DNA of 64,000 nucleotides from IMG/VR virus record IMGVR_UViG_3300023172_000008, positions 62,001-126,000 of that record; one strand, given 5' to 3'. The notes beneath the pieces were generated by a model, which saw nothing but the letters and a program-made list of their open reading frames with translations, did no database searches and was not told the DNA's origin. The stretch is from a virus. Both the position numbers and the translations under genes were made by a program. Shown here piece after piece: positions 20,212 to 28,669 of the stretch; positions within the stretch are counted from its first letter, which is position 1; each line of letters opens with the position of its first letter.

Positions 20212-20640
20212 ATGCAATGGACTTATCAGGGAAAAACAATTGAATCTATACCAGAAGAGTATGAAGGCTTTGTTTATCTTATAACAAATACAACTAACGG
20301 GCAAAAATACATAGGCAAAAAACTAGCCAAATTCAAAACTACTAAACCTCCCCTAAAAGGACGCAAAAATAAGCGTCGAGGACACAAAGAATCAGATTGG
20401 AAAGACTACTGGGGGTCGTCTGATAAACTATTAGTAGACGTAGAACAACTAGGCCCAGAAAACTTCACAAGAGAAATACTATACCTTTGCAAATCACGGG
20501 CAGAGATGTCCTATATAGAGGCAAGAGAGCAATTTGACCGCCGAGTATTAGAAACAGACGACTATTATAACGGTATTATTAACGTAAGAGTGGGCGGTTC
20601 TGATAAATTGCGACAGGCACTACTAGAATACAACAAGTAA
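20212..20640 (+). CDS. GIY-YIG nuclease domain protein
   Basis: This 142-aa protein is essentially one GIY-YIG domain. The two short strands appear as GFVYLI (residues 19-24) and KYIGKK (32-37). The catalytic Arg is probably R87 in FTREIL, the metal-binding Glu E103 in YIEAREQF, and the Asn N120 in YYNGIINVR. Similar single-domain proteins in T4-like phages are Seg-type homing endonucleases or repair nucleases. No DNA-binding tail (NUMOD or zinc finger) follows. There is no clear Shine-Dalgarno site ahead of the ATG. It lies just before a long structured noncoding region, which raises the possibility of a past mobile RNA/endonuclease pair. Confidence 0.85.
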   Translation: MQWTYQGKTIESIPEEYEGFVYLITNTTNGQKYIGKKLAKFKTTKPPLKGRKNKRRGHKESDWKDYWGSSDKLLVDVEQLGPENFTREILYLCKSRAEMSYIEAREQFDRRVLETDDYYNGIINVRVGGSDKLRQALLEYNK

Positions 20641-21060
20641 CAACTACATAGCAATGATGTTTGGTCGGGGATGCTCGACTCGCCTTGAGGATATGTGCGA
20701 TACCATATTCAGATACTGGCGTGTTGCAAGGACAATGCTAACTTAGGCATAAAAGATGTGTGCTCTGTGAAAAAGATACAACACACAGGCAAGTGATTTC
20801 GAACTGTTTGGGATTAACTGCCTTCCGCGGATTTTGCGAATGCTGAAGTAGGGGGTTATAGGTCTGCCGCCTCCGATATGCGTTAGAACGTATAAATCTA
20901 TTTTATACGCTAAACCGCATAAATCTTCTTAAACAGTTGTGGTGATGCTAACTCACATGATGTGAAACCACTCAATTCGTCCGGCAACGGGCGAATTGTG
21001 GCTCAACTATCTACATGATGCTAAAACGCTATCGCGTTTATTACTTAATCATATAAAAAA
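20641..21060 (+). ncRNA. Candidate structured noncoding RNA (class unknown)
   Basis: This stretch between the GIY-YIG gene and a minus-strand gene has no plausible frame and looks more GC-rich than its surroundings. It holds several strong pairings. AACTGTTT at 20802-20809 is complementary to AAACAGTT at 20931-20938 and closes a domain. Inside this domain, 20889-20896 pairs with 20902-20909 (8 bp). After it, GTGGT 20939-20943 pairs with ACCAC 20967-20971. An 11-bp hairpin with one G-U pair (20973-20983 with 20988-20998) has a GCAA tetraloop of the GNRA type. ATGCTAA recurs at 20735, 20945 and 21018. I could not match it to tmRNA, RNase P RNA or a group I intron core. Strand is inferred from the neighbours and the GNRA loop; boundaries are approximate. 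Confidence 0.55.
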
Positions 21061-21086
21061 TAAAGTGTTTGAGCAAAGCGAAAACA

Positions 21087-21107
21087 ATTTGTTACGAAGT
21101 AACAAAT
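21087..21107 (-). terminator. Inverted repeat, likely terminator of the 62-aa gene
   Basis: A 9-bp perfect inverted repeat (21087-21095 with 21099-21107) with a 3-base loop. Read on the minus strand the loop is TTC and the stem is followed by TGTTTT, so it could end the minus-strand gene that stops at 21150. A weaker AAACGC/GCGTTT hairpin lies at 21024-21039. Confidence 0.45.
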
Positions 21108-21149
21108 CAAATGAATCCAATCCAATGTGAAACATCATCACAAGGGTCA

Positions 21150-21338
21150 TCAATGTAAATCTGGATCACGTCCTAATCCTTTAACTGTATAATGTTCATT
21201 CTTTACGATGGTCCACGATGCTGTATCGTGTCCTTGATCTTGTAACATTGCAATATATGTATGTGCTTCTTCTTCTGAGGAAAGATTCTGTTCGATAACT
21301 TCCCCACGAGCATCAACTACGTCATATGTATATCTCAT
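21150..21338 (-). CDS. Small hypothetical protein
   Basis: This 62-aa minus-strand frame lies alone between the noncoding island and the next plus gene. The composition looks like a real soluble protein: MRYTYDVVDARGEVIEQNLS, then an acidic helix SSEEEAHTYIAMLQDQG and WTIVKNEHYTVKG. That pattern of strand-helix-strand fits a small alpha/beta fold. The Shine-Dalgarno site is poor. Function unknown. Confidence 0.6.
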   Translation of the reverse strand: MRYTYDVVDARGEVIEQNLSSEEEAHTYIAMLQDQGHDTASWTIVKNEHYTVKGLGRDPDLH

Positions 21339-21374
21339 GATTGAATATTTACTAGGTAAATATCAATAATTATA

Positions 21375-21382
21375 CATAAATA
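21375..21382 (+). promoter_or_regulatory. Late-type promoter motif before the 214-aa gene
   Basis: CATAAATA, 21 bases before the ATG at 21404, with GGGAGTAAA as ribosome site. It differs from TATAAATA at one base. Confidence 0.5.
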
Positions 21383-21403
21383 TAATACAACGGGAGTAAA
21401 ATA

Positions 21404-22048
21404 ATGAAAATTCATCAAATTATAAGTGAATCTGCTGTAAATGAAGCCCCTGGTGGTAGTGCATTAGGTAATATTGCACGTAAAGTAGGTGCAAAAGCGG
21501 CAGGTGCAGTAGGTATGAAAAATACCTCGGCAGGATTAAGTGGAAAAGCACAATCAAACGATCGTGCAAAAGAAATTGGTGTTAAATGGACACAATTTGC
21601 TAATCAAACAGGTGCAGGAACTAAAGCACCGGATGCTTCTGCACTAGCAGACTTCTTAGCAAAAGAAAAACTATCAACTGCTAGACTTAAAGGAATGTCA
21701 GGAAAGTTAACTCCCAAACAAGTAGATGACATTTTAACTAAAGTTGCACAAGATACATTTAAAGGAGCGGCAGGACAAGCGGCTGTTGGTAATGAACCAG
21801 AAGCAGATCCAAGTTTAGGCGGTAAGTTTGGTGGGCCAGAAGGCAATGACGCCGGCGGAGCCGGTACAGGACAAGGCGCTGGTGCGACAGCACAAAGCGG
21901 TAGCGATAGCGGTGCTACAGCACAAGGAGGTGCGACAGCACAAAGCGGTAGCGGTCAAGCAGGAGCCAATGGCATTCCAAAAAACATTCAGGCACAACTA
22001 GATAAACTTACTCCGCAACAGAAAAAAGAACTAGCGGCATTACTATAA
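21404..22048 (+). CDS. Low-complexity virion-type protein, 214 aa
   Basis: The N-terminus MKIHQIISESAVNEAPGG resembles that of the following gene (MKLHEVTTYN). A globular middle has KEIGVKWTQFANQTG and DASALADFLAKEKLSTARLK, followed by LTPKQVDDILTKVAQDTF (about residues 56-125). The rest is a Gly/Ala/Gln/Ser-rich tail with imperfect repeats of GATAQSGS. It ends LTPQQKKELAALL. The pairing with a larger protein of similar style and the late-type promoter suggest a structural or internal virion protein; no enzyme motif is visible. Confidence 0.7.
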   Translation: MKIHQIISESAVNEAPGGSALGNIARKVGAKAAGAVGMKNTSAGLSGKAQSNDRAKEIGVKWTQFANQTGAGTKAPDASALADFLAKEKLSTARLKGMSGKLTPKQVDDILTKVAQDTFKGAAGQAAVGNEPEADPSLGGKFGGPEGNDAGGAGTGQGAGATAQSGSDSGATAQGGATAQSGSGQAGANGIPKNIQAQLDKLTPQQKKELAALL

Positions 22049-22059
22049 GGTAGATAATA

Positions 22060-24855
22060 ATGAAACTGCACGAAGTAACCACGTATAACTTAAAATCACA
22101 AACTATTCTTAACGAAGGTTGGAACGTTTTAACTGAAGCACAACAATTACACATTGGCCAATGGGAAAAACGTGTATGGCCGTTATACGAAGAGTTTAAC
22201 AGACTCATGGAAGCAGAACTTACTGCTAACCAAGTGCAAGATATTTTTACTAACGCAGAAAAAGTTGCAATTGAAGGTGGTGACAACCTAACAGCCTTGG
22301 GTAAAGCAGGCAAAGTAACTGCTGAAGTCTCAGGCAAGATGAAAGCAGAACTTGATAAGTTAATTAAACAAGCGGCTGAAAGCGGTCCTGTTAAAAACTT
22401 TGATCAACAGTTTGAAAAATTAAAAGCACAACTAAAAACTAAACTACAAGGCAACCCAGCAGGACAAAAAATTCTTCAAGGTGTTGAGAAGTGGGGCGGT
22501 TTTGCTAAAGAAAATCCAGCCAAGAGTGCATTTATTATTGGTGCAATGACTTCCGTACTTGCATTTGCAAGTGGCGGTATTTTGTCAGGTGCCGCAATTG
22601 GTTTCTTCTTAAAACTAGCAAACAATACTATTAAGGGTGATAAACTGTCAGTTGCGATGGCTAAAGGTGTTAAAGGCGCGGCACTTGGTGCTGTTGCAGG
22701 TGCATTAGGCTCTGCTATTTCAAGTGCGGCAGAAGATTTATTCCCAGCAGAAGTTACAAATATTTTTGTAAACCAAGATGGTGCTATTGATATTAGTCAA
22801 ATAGATGCCATGGACGCAACATCTCTAACGGACATAGATGCTGATGCGGCCAAAGAACTAATTCAAGCACGTTCAGCAATGGAAGAAATGCTTCCAAGAC
22901 TAAGCGGTGAAGAAGGTGAAGTACTACAGCAACAGTTAGATCAACTTAATGACAAAATTGTACAACTAGGTGGCGGCGAAAACCTTAAAGGTTCAATTGA
23001 TGCAATACAAAGTGAATTTGGTATTGAAGGTAGAGGCGTTGATGTAGTAGTTAAAGGTAATGATGTTGACACTGGCACAGACGCTGAGCCTCTTCCGGGC
23101 GATGATGGCGACTATGGAGAACCAGCAGACGATGGTGCACCTGATGCAGACAAACTATCAGGTGACGAAGTAGGAACAGTTAAAGCAGAATATTCAGCAG
23201 AAGAACTTAATGACAAATTTAATATTGACTCAAGTGAATTTCCACGTAACGGTTGGCTAGATGAAAACAAAGATGCACTATTAAAAGCAGGAATGACCGA
23301 AACAGAGTTTGAAGATTTACAAGCGGCTACACAATTAGAAAGAGCAGTTGACCAAGCAAACTTCCGTGAAGGTATTTCAATGAGTTCAAGTAGCGAATTA
23401 AAAACATTCATGGGTGATGAACCAAAAGTAATTGGCGGCATAGAAGGCGAATACGAAGCAGGAGAAACCTTTACAAATAAAATTGAAACAAAACTACCTG
23501 GTTCAGATAAACCTTGGAGTGCTAACGTTACAACACAAATTGAAGGTGTAGATGCAGACGGTAATACAGTATACGCAATTAAAGAATTAACAGTAGGACC
23601 AGAAGTTTTTAATGATAAAATGTTTGCGGCTATTGATAAACTTGCAGAACAAGATCCAGACAATCCTTTGGTAAAAGCATTTATGGATAATGTTATTCTA
23701 GCAAACAAAGAAGCAAGTATGGAAACACTTAAAGATACTTTTGCTCAAGACGTTGCAGAAAAAGTTATGCAAGGTGCGGCGGCAGTTGCACTAGGTGGAG
23801 CACTAGCGGCATCAGAAGTTAAGCCAGCAGAAACAAAAGAATCTAGAGATTTAAGAATAGCAAAAGAACTAGAAGAAGAATATAAAATCTATCTAGAAGT
23901 AGAAAGCAAGTATACTGACGAATACCTAGCAGAAATTGGCATTAAAGACATTGCTAAGAAAGCGGCGGCAGGAGCGGCAAATATCGGTAAAGCGGCGGCT
24001 AAAGGTGTCGGCGCTGGAATGGATAAAGCAGGTGCGGCAGTTGGCGGCGGCATTGGTAGAGCAGTTGGTGCTGTAGCAGGTGCGGCAAAGTCAGCAGGTA
24101 AAGAATTAGGTAATAAGATCACAGTTAAGAAACTAAATGCTATTTGGAAGAAGATGGGAGAACCGTTAGACACAGGTTCTATTGCAAATATTCTTTCAGA
24201 CGCGGGTATGAGCGATGAAGCAATTGGTCTTGTTGCTACAAATACTAAAACAGATTTAAAACCAACACCTAAAGCAGACGCAGATGCAGATGCAGGTGCA
24301 ACAGATGCAGGTGCAACAGATGCAGGAGCACCTGAAGGCGGAACAACAGATGCAGGAACACCAGCACAAGGTGGCAAACCAGAAAAAGGTGCAAAAGCAA
24401 CAGGTTCAGATGGCGACACTTATACTTTCCAAGGACAACAATGGACAAGTGATAAGACAGGTAGAGTTGCTACAAAGGCAGTAGCGGCTGAACTTAATAA
24501 AGGTTCGGGTACAGCAAAAGCAAGTACTTCAGCACAAGGCGGAGATACTCCAGCACAAGCACAAGGTGGCACACAAGCACAAGGTGGCACACAAGCACAA
24601 GGTGGCACACAAGCACAAGGTGGCACACAAGCACAAGGTGGTACAGTAGATGTTAAAGCATTAGCACAGGAAATTAAAAAAGCAGGCGTTGCTGATGCTG
24701 TTAAACAATCACTTGCTCAACCAGCAGGACAATCTGCTAGTGCAGGTCAATTAGGTAATATGGAAATTGATATACCGACATTGGCTGACGAAATCGGTAA
24801 AGCGGGTTTACAAAAACAAGTAAGAGATATGCTAACACAGAAACAGCCGGCTTAA
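22060..24855 (+). CDS. Large low-complexity protein with hydrophobic segments, probable virion protein
   Basis: This 931-aa protein has several parts: an N-terminal helical region (1-150); two hydrophobic Gly/Ala-rich segments, SAFIIGAMTSVLAFASGGIL (about 155-174) and GAALGAVAGALGSAISSAAE (about 206-226), that could insert in membranes; an acidic region; a beta-like domain around 450-530; and Ala/Gly-rich stretches. A conserved-looking motif KLNAIWKKMGEPLDTGS is near 690. The C-terminal third is low-complexity, including a six-residue tandem repeat. Such architecture fits a protein carried in the virion and ejected into the cell, but that is inference. It follows the 214-aa gene after 11 bases, and its last 4 bases overlap the end of the convergent minus-strand frame at 24852. 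Confidence 0.7.
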   Translation: MKLHEVTTYNLKSQTILNEGWNVLTEAQQLHIGQWEKRVWPLYEEFNRLMEAELTANQVQDIFTNAEKVAIEGGDNLTALGKAGKVTAEVSGKMKAELDKLIKQAAESGPVKNFDQQFEKLKAQLKTKLQGNPAGQKILQGVEKWGGFAKENPAKSAFIIGAMTSVLAFASGGILSGAAIGFFLKLANNTIKGDKLSVAMAKGVKGAALGAVAGALGSAISSAAEDLFPAEVTNIFVNQDGAIDISQIDAMDATSLTDIDADAAKELIQARSAMEEMLPRLSGEEGEVLQQQLDQLNDKIVQLGGGENLKGSIDAIQSEFGIEGRGVDVVVKGNDVDTGTDAEPLPGDDGDYGEPADDGAPDADKLSGDEVGTVKAEYSAEELNDKFNIDSSEFPRNGWLDENKDALLKAGMTETEFEDLQAATQLERAVDQANFREGISMSSSSELKTFMGDEPKVIGGIEGEYEAGETFTNKIETKLPGSDKPWSANVTTQIEGVDADGNTVYAIKELTVGPEVFNDKMFAAIDKLAEQDPDNPLVKAFMDNVILANKEASMETLKDTFAQDVAEKVMQGAAAVALGGALAASEVKPAETKESRDLRIAKELEEEYKIYLEVESKYTDEYLAEIGIKDIAKKAAAGAANIGKAAAKGVGAGMDKAGAAVGGGIGRAVGAVAGAAKSAGKELGNKITVKKLNAIWKKMGEPLDTGSIANILSDAGMSDEAIGLVATNTKTDLKPTPKADADADAGATDAGATDAGAPEGGTTDAGTPAQGGKPEKGAKATGSDGDTYTFQGQQWTSDKTGRVATKAVAAELNKGSGTAKASTSAQGGDTPAQAQGGTQAQGGTQAQGGTQAQGGTQAQGGTVDVKALAQEIKKAGVADAVKQSLAQPAGQSASAGQLGNMEIDIPTLADEIGKAGLQKQVRDMLTQKQPA
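24553..24642 (+). repeat. 18-base tandem repeat inside the 931-aa gene
   Basis: About five copies of an 18-base unit (ACACAAGCACAAGGTGGC), each encoding TQAQGG. The central three copies are identical at base level, which indicates recent expansion by slippage or recombination. A related Asp/Ala/Gly/Thr repeat (TDAGA) lies at about 24284-24360. Confidence 0.9.
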
Positions 24856-25064
24856 AAGAACGGCTGTCCTGTTTTCTTAGCAGTTTCTAGATTTTCCTTA
24901 ATAAGCGTAGACATAATTTCTCTATCTTCAGAAGAAGCATTATAAATTTCATCCAATGTGATACTACCTCTCATATACCAGAGTAATCTCATCAGTTCGA
25001 GTTTGTACTGCTTCGTCTCTTTTTCCATTTTGTCCACTTCTCCTAGGATCTCTTCAAGAGACAT
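24852..25064 (-). CDS. Tail-assembly chaperone C-terminal frame, made by -1 frameshift from gp26 or separately
   Basis: This 70-aa frame has an N-terminal coiled helix (LEEILGEVDKMEKETKQYKL) and the motif LLWYMRGSITLDEIYNASS then DREIMSTLIKENLETAKKTG. That type of C-terminal segment is seen in tail-assembly chaperones of many myoviruses. It begins 11 bases after the gp26 stop in the -1 frame. The frame is open back to a TTTTTTC slip site, so a gp26 fusion of about 362 residues is possible. AAGGA eight bases before the ATG at 25064 would also allow separate initiation. This mirrors the G/GT chaperone arrangement next to tape-measure genes. Confidence 0.75.
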   Translation of the reverse strand: MSLEEILGEVDKMEKETKQYKLELMRLLWYMRGSITLDEIYNASSEDREIMSTLIKENLETAKKTGQPFF

Positions 25065-25088
25065 TGTGGAGATCCTTAGGCGAAAAAA
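25045..25088 (-). promoter_or_regulatory. Programmed -1 ribosomal frameshift signal
   Basis: On the minus strand the heptamer T_TTT_TTC (25088 to 25082) sits in the correct register of gp26, three codons before its stop counting the stop. Five bases later an 8-bp perfect stem begins: AGGATCTC (25076-25069) pairs with GAGATCCT (25052-25045) across a 16-base loop. Adding CCT/AGG around one bulged A extends it to 11 bp. After slippage the ribosome reads CGC CTA AGG ATC TCC ACA ATG and enters the 70-aa frame without a stop. Confidence 0.8.
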
Positions 25089-25939
25089 CTTGCTTGGTCG
25101 AATGTAACTGGAATAGTATATTCTTTAGGTGCACCTGCTTCAAGTTCTTCTTCAGATGCTTGTACTTTGATTGGCTCGAGTTCGAATTTTTTCTTTTCGT
25201 TCTCAATACGATCAGTAATAGCAGTAAAGAATTCTTTATCAGCGTTAGCAATAAATTGTGCAAGATGATTTCTATCGGTTACAACATCACCATCAACTTC
25301 AATTGACACAATTGAATTAACAACTAGATCAACTGTAAGTGCTGTTAGTTTTGTAAACGAGTTATTAAATCTCTGCAACTTCTCTTCATCTGACATTTCT
25401 TCATCATTGACAACAGAAGCAATTCTTTGCTCTTCAAAAGTTTTGATAGCAGTATTTGTAAACTCTCTATAAGTTTGAGGACGTATAGTAATAAGCATAT
25501 CACCTACGTTAATTGACGTTTCAAAAATTACGCTTCCAAATTTGTCTAACACACGTCTTAGATCTAAGTCGAAAGCACGTTCAATAGTTGTACCTGGAAC
25601 AGTTCCTTTAACTTCGAGTTTTTCGCCGTACGTTGCAATTCTAATAGCAACTAAAATTGCATCCATATCGATTGCAGGACAATGCCATGCATCTCTAATT
25701 GCTGGAATACAACTTTGTACAACGTCGACCGTGGATTGACCATTTAATAAAGCGTCTGGTGTTTTAAACATCAGTTCATCTTTAGCCGTCATTGCATATA
25801 CAGGTAACTCACCGCTTTCAGTCATATCAATAGTACCCTCTGGATACCATGCACCTTTACTTGGTAAAGTTACATAGATCTTTGGTTGTCTAAAGTATTT
25901 CTGTAGCGGATTAGGCCCTGCGGCTTTTATTTCTGGCAT
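25076..25939 (-). CDS. 26: Baseplate hub / tail-assembly protein gp26-like
   Basis: This 287-aa protein matches the gp26-type hub-assembly protein of marine T4-like phages. Typical segments are KYFRQPKIYVTLPSKGAWYP (about 13-32), YAMTAKDELMFKTPDALLNG (about 48-67) and VVQSCIPAIRDAWHCPAIDM, followed by a helical C-terminal half with IRPQTYREFTNTAIKTFEEQ. A longer frame opens at 25978, but GGAGAAAAACC directly before the ATG at 25937-25939 makes that start preferable. The gene ends QASFFA with the slip site in its last codons. It lies divergent from the tape-measure gene, consistent with a chaperone that coats the tape measure during assembly. Confidence 0.82.
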   Translation of the reverse strand: MPEIKAAGPNPLQKYFRQPKIYVTLPSKGAWYPEGTIDMTESGELPVYAMTAKDELMFKTPDALLNGQSTVDVVQSCIPAIRDAWHCPAIDMDAILVAIRIATYGEKLEVKGTVPGTTIERAFDLDLRRVLDKFGSVIFETSINVGDMLITIRPQTYREFTNTAIKTFEEQRIASVVNDEEMSDEEKLQRFNNSFTKLTALTVDLVVNSIVSIEVDGDVVTDRNHLAQFIANADKEFFTAITDRIENEKKKFELEPIKVQASEEELEAGAPKEYTIPVTFDQASFFA

Positions 25940-25951
25940 GGTTTTTCTCCG

Positions 25952-25959
25952 GATAAATA
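25952..25959 (+). promoter_or_regulatory. Late-type promoter motif before the tape measure
   Basis: GATAAATA on the plus strand, 53 bases before the tape-measure ATG and inside the leader of the opposing gp26. It matches the motif seen before most structural units here. Confidence 0.5.
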
Positions 25960-26012
25960 ATATATGTTCATATAACATATTTATGAATCTGAGTTAACTG
26001 GGTATATAATAA

Positions 26013-28661
26013 ATGGTTGAAGTCAATTATCGTGGTGGAGGAATGGATGGTGTTACTAGTAATGCCGCATCAGAAGCCACCTTATTACGTGTATTAAAAG
26101 CACTAGAATCTGGCGGAAAAGGCGGAGGAACTGGTGGAAAAATACAAGAACAGTTCAATAAAGCACAACAAGCAGGTATTTTAGGCCAGCAAAAATCAAC
26201 AGATGCTATAAAAGAAGGCACAAAAACACGTCAAGAGAATACCGGAGCAGTCAAAAAAGCCACAGATAAACTCAAAGATATGACAAAAGCCGTTGACAAG
26301 TACACTTTTGGACTTGTTAGTGGACTTGGAAATGCAGTAAAAGCCACAGGTGATTTGGCTATTGAAGTATTAGCAGGTGGCGATAGACTATCAGACTTTA
26401 GTAAACACGTTACGGGACTTGCAAGTAAGATTCCACTTGTTGGAGGATTATTAGGCGGAGCGGCACAGACCTTTGTTAACATTATTGAAGGACAAGTTGA
26501 TACTTTTAGAGAATTATCAAATGCAGGTATTGATTTTGGTGGCGACCTATTTGAAATAAGACGTAAAGCGGCAGAAGCAGGTATAAGCATGGAAACACTT
26601 GCAGGCACACTAGCAGAAAATTCATCAATGTTGGCTACAGCATTTGGCGGTGCAAGTGCAGGTGCAACAAGATTTACAAATATCACAAGAGAAATTCAAA
26701 AGAACCAAGGAACATTTTCAGCACTTGGTATGACAATGCAAGACGTAACAGAGTTTACTGCTGATTACATTGAAATGCAAAAGATCCAAGGTAGAGTTAC
26801 GCAGATGAGTGATCGTCAACTTGCCAAGGGAACAAACGAATATATTATGCAACTTGACCAGTTATCTAAAATTACTGGTATGAGTAGAAAACAAGCGGCA
26901 GAAGAATTAAAACAACAATCGACAGACAAAAGACTTAAAAACTTATTTGCTTCAATGGAAGAAGGCACTAAGAAACAAGTTCAAGGTGTGTTAGCAGTTG
27001 TAGGTAACGCTTCACCGCAAATGAAAGAAGCAATTACAGAATTAGTTGCAACAGGCGGCGTACCTATCAGTGACTTTGCCAAGTCCTTAGGCAGAACAAA
27101 TCCAGAAATTCTTGAAATGGCTAGAGGTCTTAAAAACGGTACTGTAACACAAGATCAATTTGTTGAAGCATTAAAAGAAGCACAACAAAAAGCCGCGGCA
27201 AGAGCAAAAGCAGAAGGCGGAATGATTGCAACATTAAGTGCATTAGGCTCAACCGCTTACGATGCTAACTCAGAATTAATGAGTTTAGGATTTGTTTCCG
27301 GTAATGTTGCAGACGCTGTTGACGCACAAGCAAAAGCACAAGAAAACGGTAGAAAAGGTATACTAAACTTCGAAAGTGCAATTACTAAACTACGTAACAT
27401 CATTGTTGGTAAGATATTAGATTCAGGCGTATTTGAAGGCGTTATGAAAGAGTTTAATAAACTTACTATTTGGCTTTCAAGTCCCGAAGGCACCAAGAAA
27501 ATGAAAGAGATGTTTGACGGTGTTAGTAATTTCTTAGAAGGATTTATTGCAGACTTTAAAACTATGAAGTTTAGTGAACTAATTGACAAATATCTTATCA
27601 AACCTTTAAAAGCAATGGTGTTTGGTGAAAAAGCCGTAGATAAAAAAGCCGCAGTCAACACAGAATATGATAAAAAAATTGCGGCGGCTGGTGGCGCCGG
27701 TACTGATGAAGGTAAAAAATTAATTGCTGAAAAAGAAAAGTTACTAGCAGAAGCAGACAAAGAAGGAGACAGCGGAGGCTTACTAGGATCTCTAATACCA
27801 GACATTGGATTTAAAGAAATGGCAATCGGACTTGGAGTAGTTTCGGCGGCAGTTATTGCAGTAGGTGCCGCAGGTTCATTAGCAAGTCCAGGACTATTAT
27901 TAGTTGCGGCCGCGTTTACAGGAATAGGTGTTGCAGGATTTGGTATTGCCGCGTTAATCGAAGCAATTACTACAGGTGTTGGAAAACTCGCAGACGGTGT
28001 TATCAAGTTTGAAAACATGGATTCTAAAAAGTTAGGCGATGTTGGTAAAGCATTAGGACCTTTAACTGATAACATGATGCAGTTAGCCAAAGGCGGTATT
28101 GTTGCTAGTTTCATCGGTGAAGGCGCATTTGAAAAACTATCCGCAGGATTAAAATCGTTTGAAGATTTAAATCCACAACAAATGCAATTGATTGGTCCAG
28201 CACTTGCAAGTTTACACAAAGGTATTAGTGCATTCACTGGTGACGGTGTAATGGATAGTTTTGGTAAGTTCTTAGGAAGTCTATTTGGAAATGACGGCAA
28301 CTTTGATGACCTAGCAGAAGGATTAAAGAGTTTTGCTGATATTGATGCCGCTGGATTAGAAAAAATTGGTAATGGATTACAAGGTATTGCTAAGTTTATG
28401 GAAGCAATGGACAAAGCCGATTTAGATGAAGTTGCTGACAGTTTAAAAGAATTAACAAAAGAAATTGGAAATTACCAAGCGGCTTATTCTAAAATGGATG
28501 CAGATACTAAAGCAAGTATTGAAAAAATGATTAATGTGTCAACTGAAGGCCAGAACGGCGCAGAAGCGAAATTAGATCGCTTAAATAGTTTAAACGCTAT
28601 GATGTTAGAAGAACTTAAAAAACAAACTAAAGGCATTCGTGAGAATGGCTTTGGTATGTAG
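26013..28661 (+). CDS. Tail tape-measure / hub protein, gp29-like
   Basis: This 882-aa protein has tape-measure composition: long Ala/Lys/Glu-rich helices, a Gly-rich start and hydrophobic stretches. Residues about 10-110 are polar. Gly-rich hydrophobic segments include IPLVGGLLGGAAQTFVNIIE near 140, and a long one from about 607 to 655 (VVSAAVIAVGAAGSLASPGL, then LLVAAAFTGIGVAGFGIAAL). The C-terminus is helical with repeated 'GL.SF.D.....' patterns (LKSFEDLNPQQMQ, LKSFADIDAAGLE). In T4 the tape measure gp29 is 590 aa. The neighbouring frameshifted chaperone supports the call. It precedes gp20 by 8 bases. Confidence 0.72.
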   Translation: MVEVNYRGGGMDGVTSNAASEATLLRVLKALESGGKGGGTGGKIQEQFNKAQQAGILGQQKSTDAIKEGTKTRQENTGAVKKATDKLKDMTKAVDKYTFGLVSGLGNAVKATGDLAIEVLAGGDRLSDFSKHVTGLASKIPLVGGLLGGAAQTFVNIIEGQVDTFRELSNAGIDFGGDLFEIRRKAAEAGISMETLAGTLAENSSMLATAFGGASAGATRFTNITREIQKNQGTFSALGMTMQDVTEFTADYIEMQKIQGRVTQMSDRQLAKGTNEYIMQLDQLSKITGMSRKQAAEELKQQSTDKRLKNLFASMEEGTKKQVQGVLAVVGNASPQMKEAITELVATGGVPISDFAKSLGRTNPEILEMARGLKNGTVTQDQFVEALKEAQQKAAARAKAEGGMIATLSALGSTAYDANSELMSLGFVSGNVADAVDAQAKAQENGRKGILNFESAITKLRNIIVGKILDSGVFEGVMKEFNKLTIWLSSPEGTKKMKEMFDGVSNFLEGFIADFKTMKFSELIDKYLIKPLKAMVFGEKAVDKKAAVNTEYDKKIAAAGGAGTDEGKKLIAEKEKLLAEADKEGDSGGLLGSLIPDIGFKEMAIGLGVVSAAVIAVGAAGSLASPGLLLVAAAFTGIGVAGFGIAALIEAITTGVGKLADGVIKFENMDSKKLGDVGKALGPLTDNMMQLAKGGIVASFIGEGAFEKLSAGLKSFEDLNPQQMQLIGPALASLHKGISAFTGDGVMDSFGKFLGSLFGNDGNFDDLAEGLKSFADIDAAGLEKIGNGLQGIAKFMEAMDKADLDEVADSLKELTKEIGNYQAAYSKMDADTKASIEKMINVSTEGQNGAEAKLDRLNSLNAMMLEELKKQTKGIRENGFGM

Positions 28662-28669
28662 GAGAACAA

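Noticed and set aside
20641-21060. Possible tmRNA (GCTAAC strings could start an AN-type tag)
   Set aside because: Frames after the three GCTAA sites do not end in a hydrophobic Ala-rich tag, and no tRNA-like acceptor with TTCRANNC arm is found.
20641-21060. Possible group I intron linked to the GIY-YIG gene
   Set aside because: No recognisable P/Q/R/S core sequences and no interrupted exon gene on either side; kept only as a possibility in the finding.
25940-25978. Longer gp26 with start at 25978
   Set aside because: The extra 13 residues have no ribosome site, while GGAGAAAAACC sits directly before the ATG at 25939.
27257-28414. 385-aa minus-strand frame opposite the tape measure
   Set aside because: Pro/Ser/Ala-rich mirror of the Gly/Ala/Lys codons of the tape measure; no ribosome site, and the plus frame is clearly the coding one.
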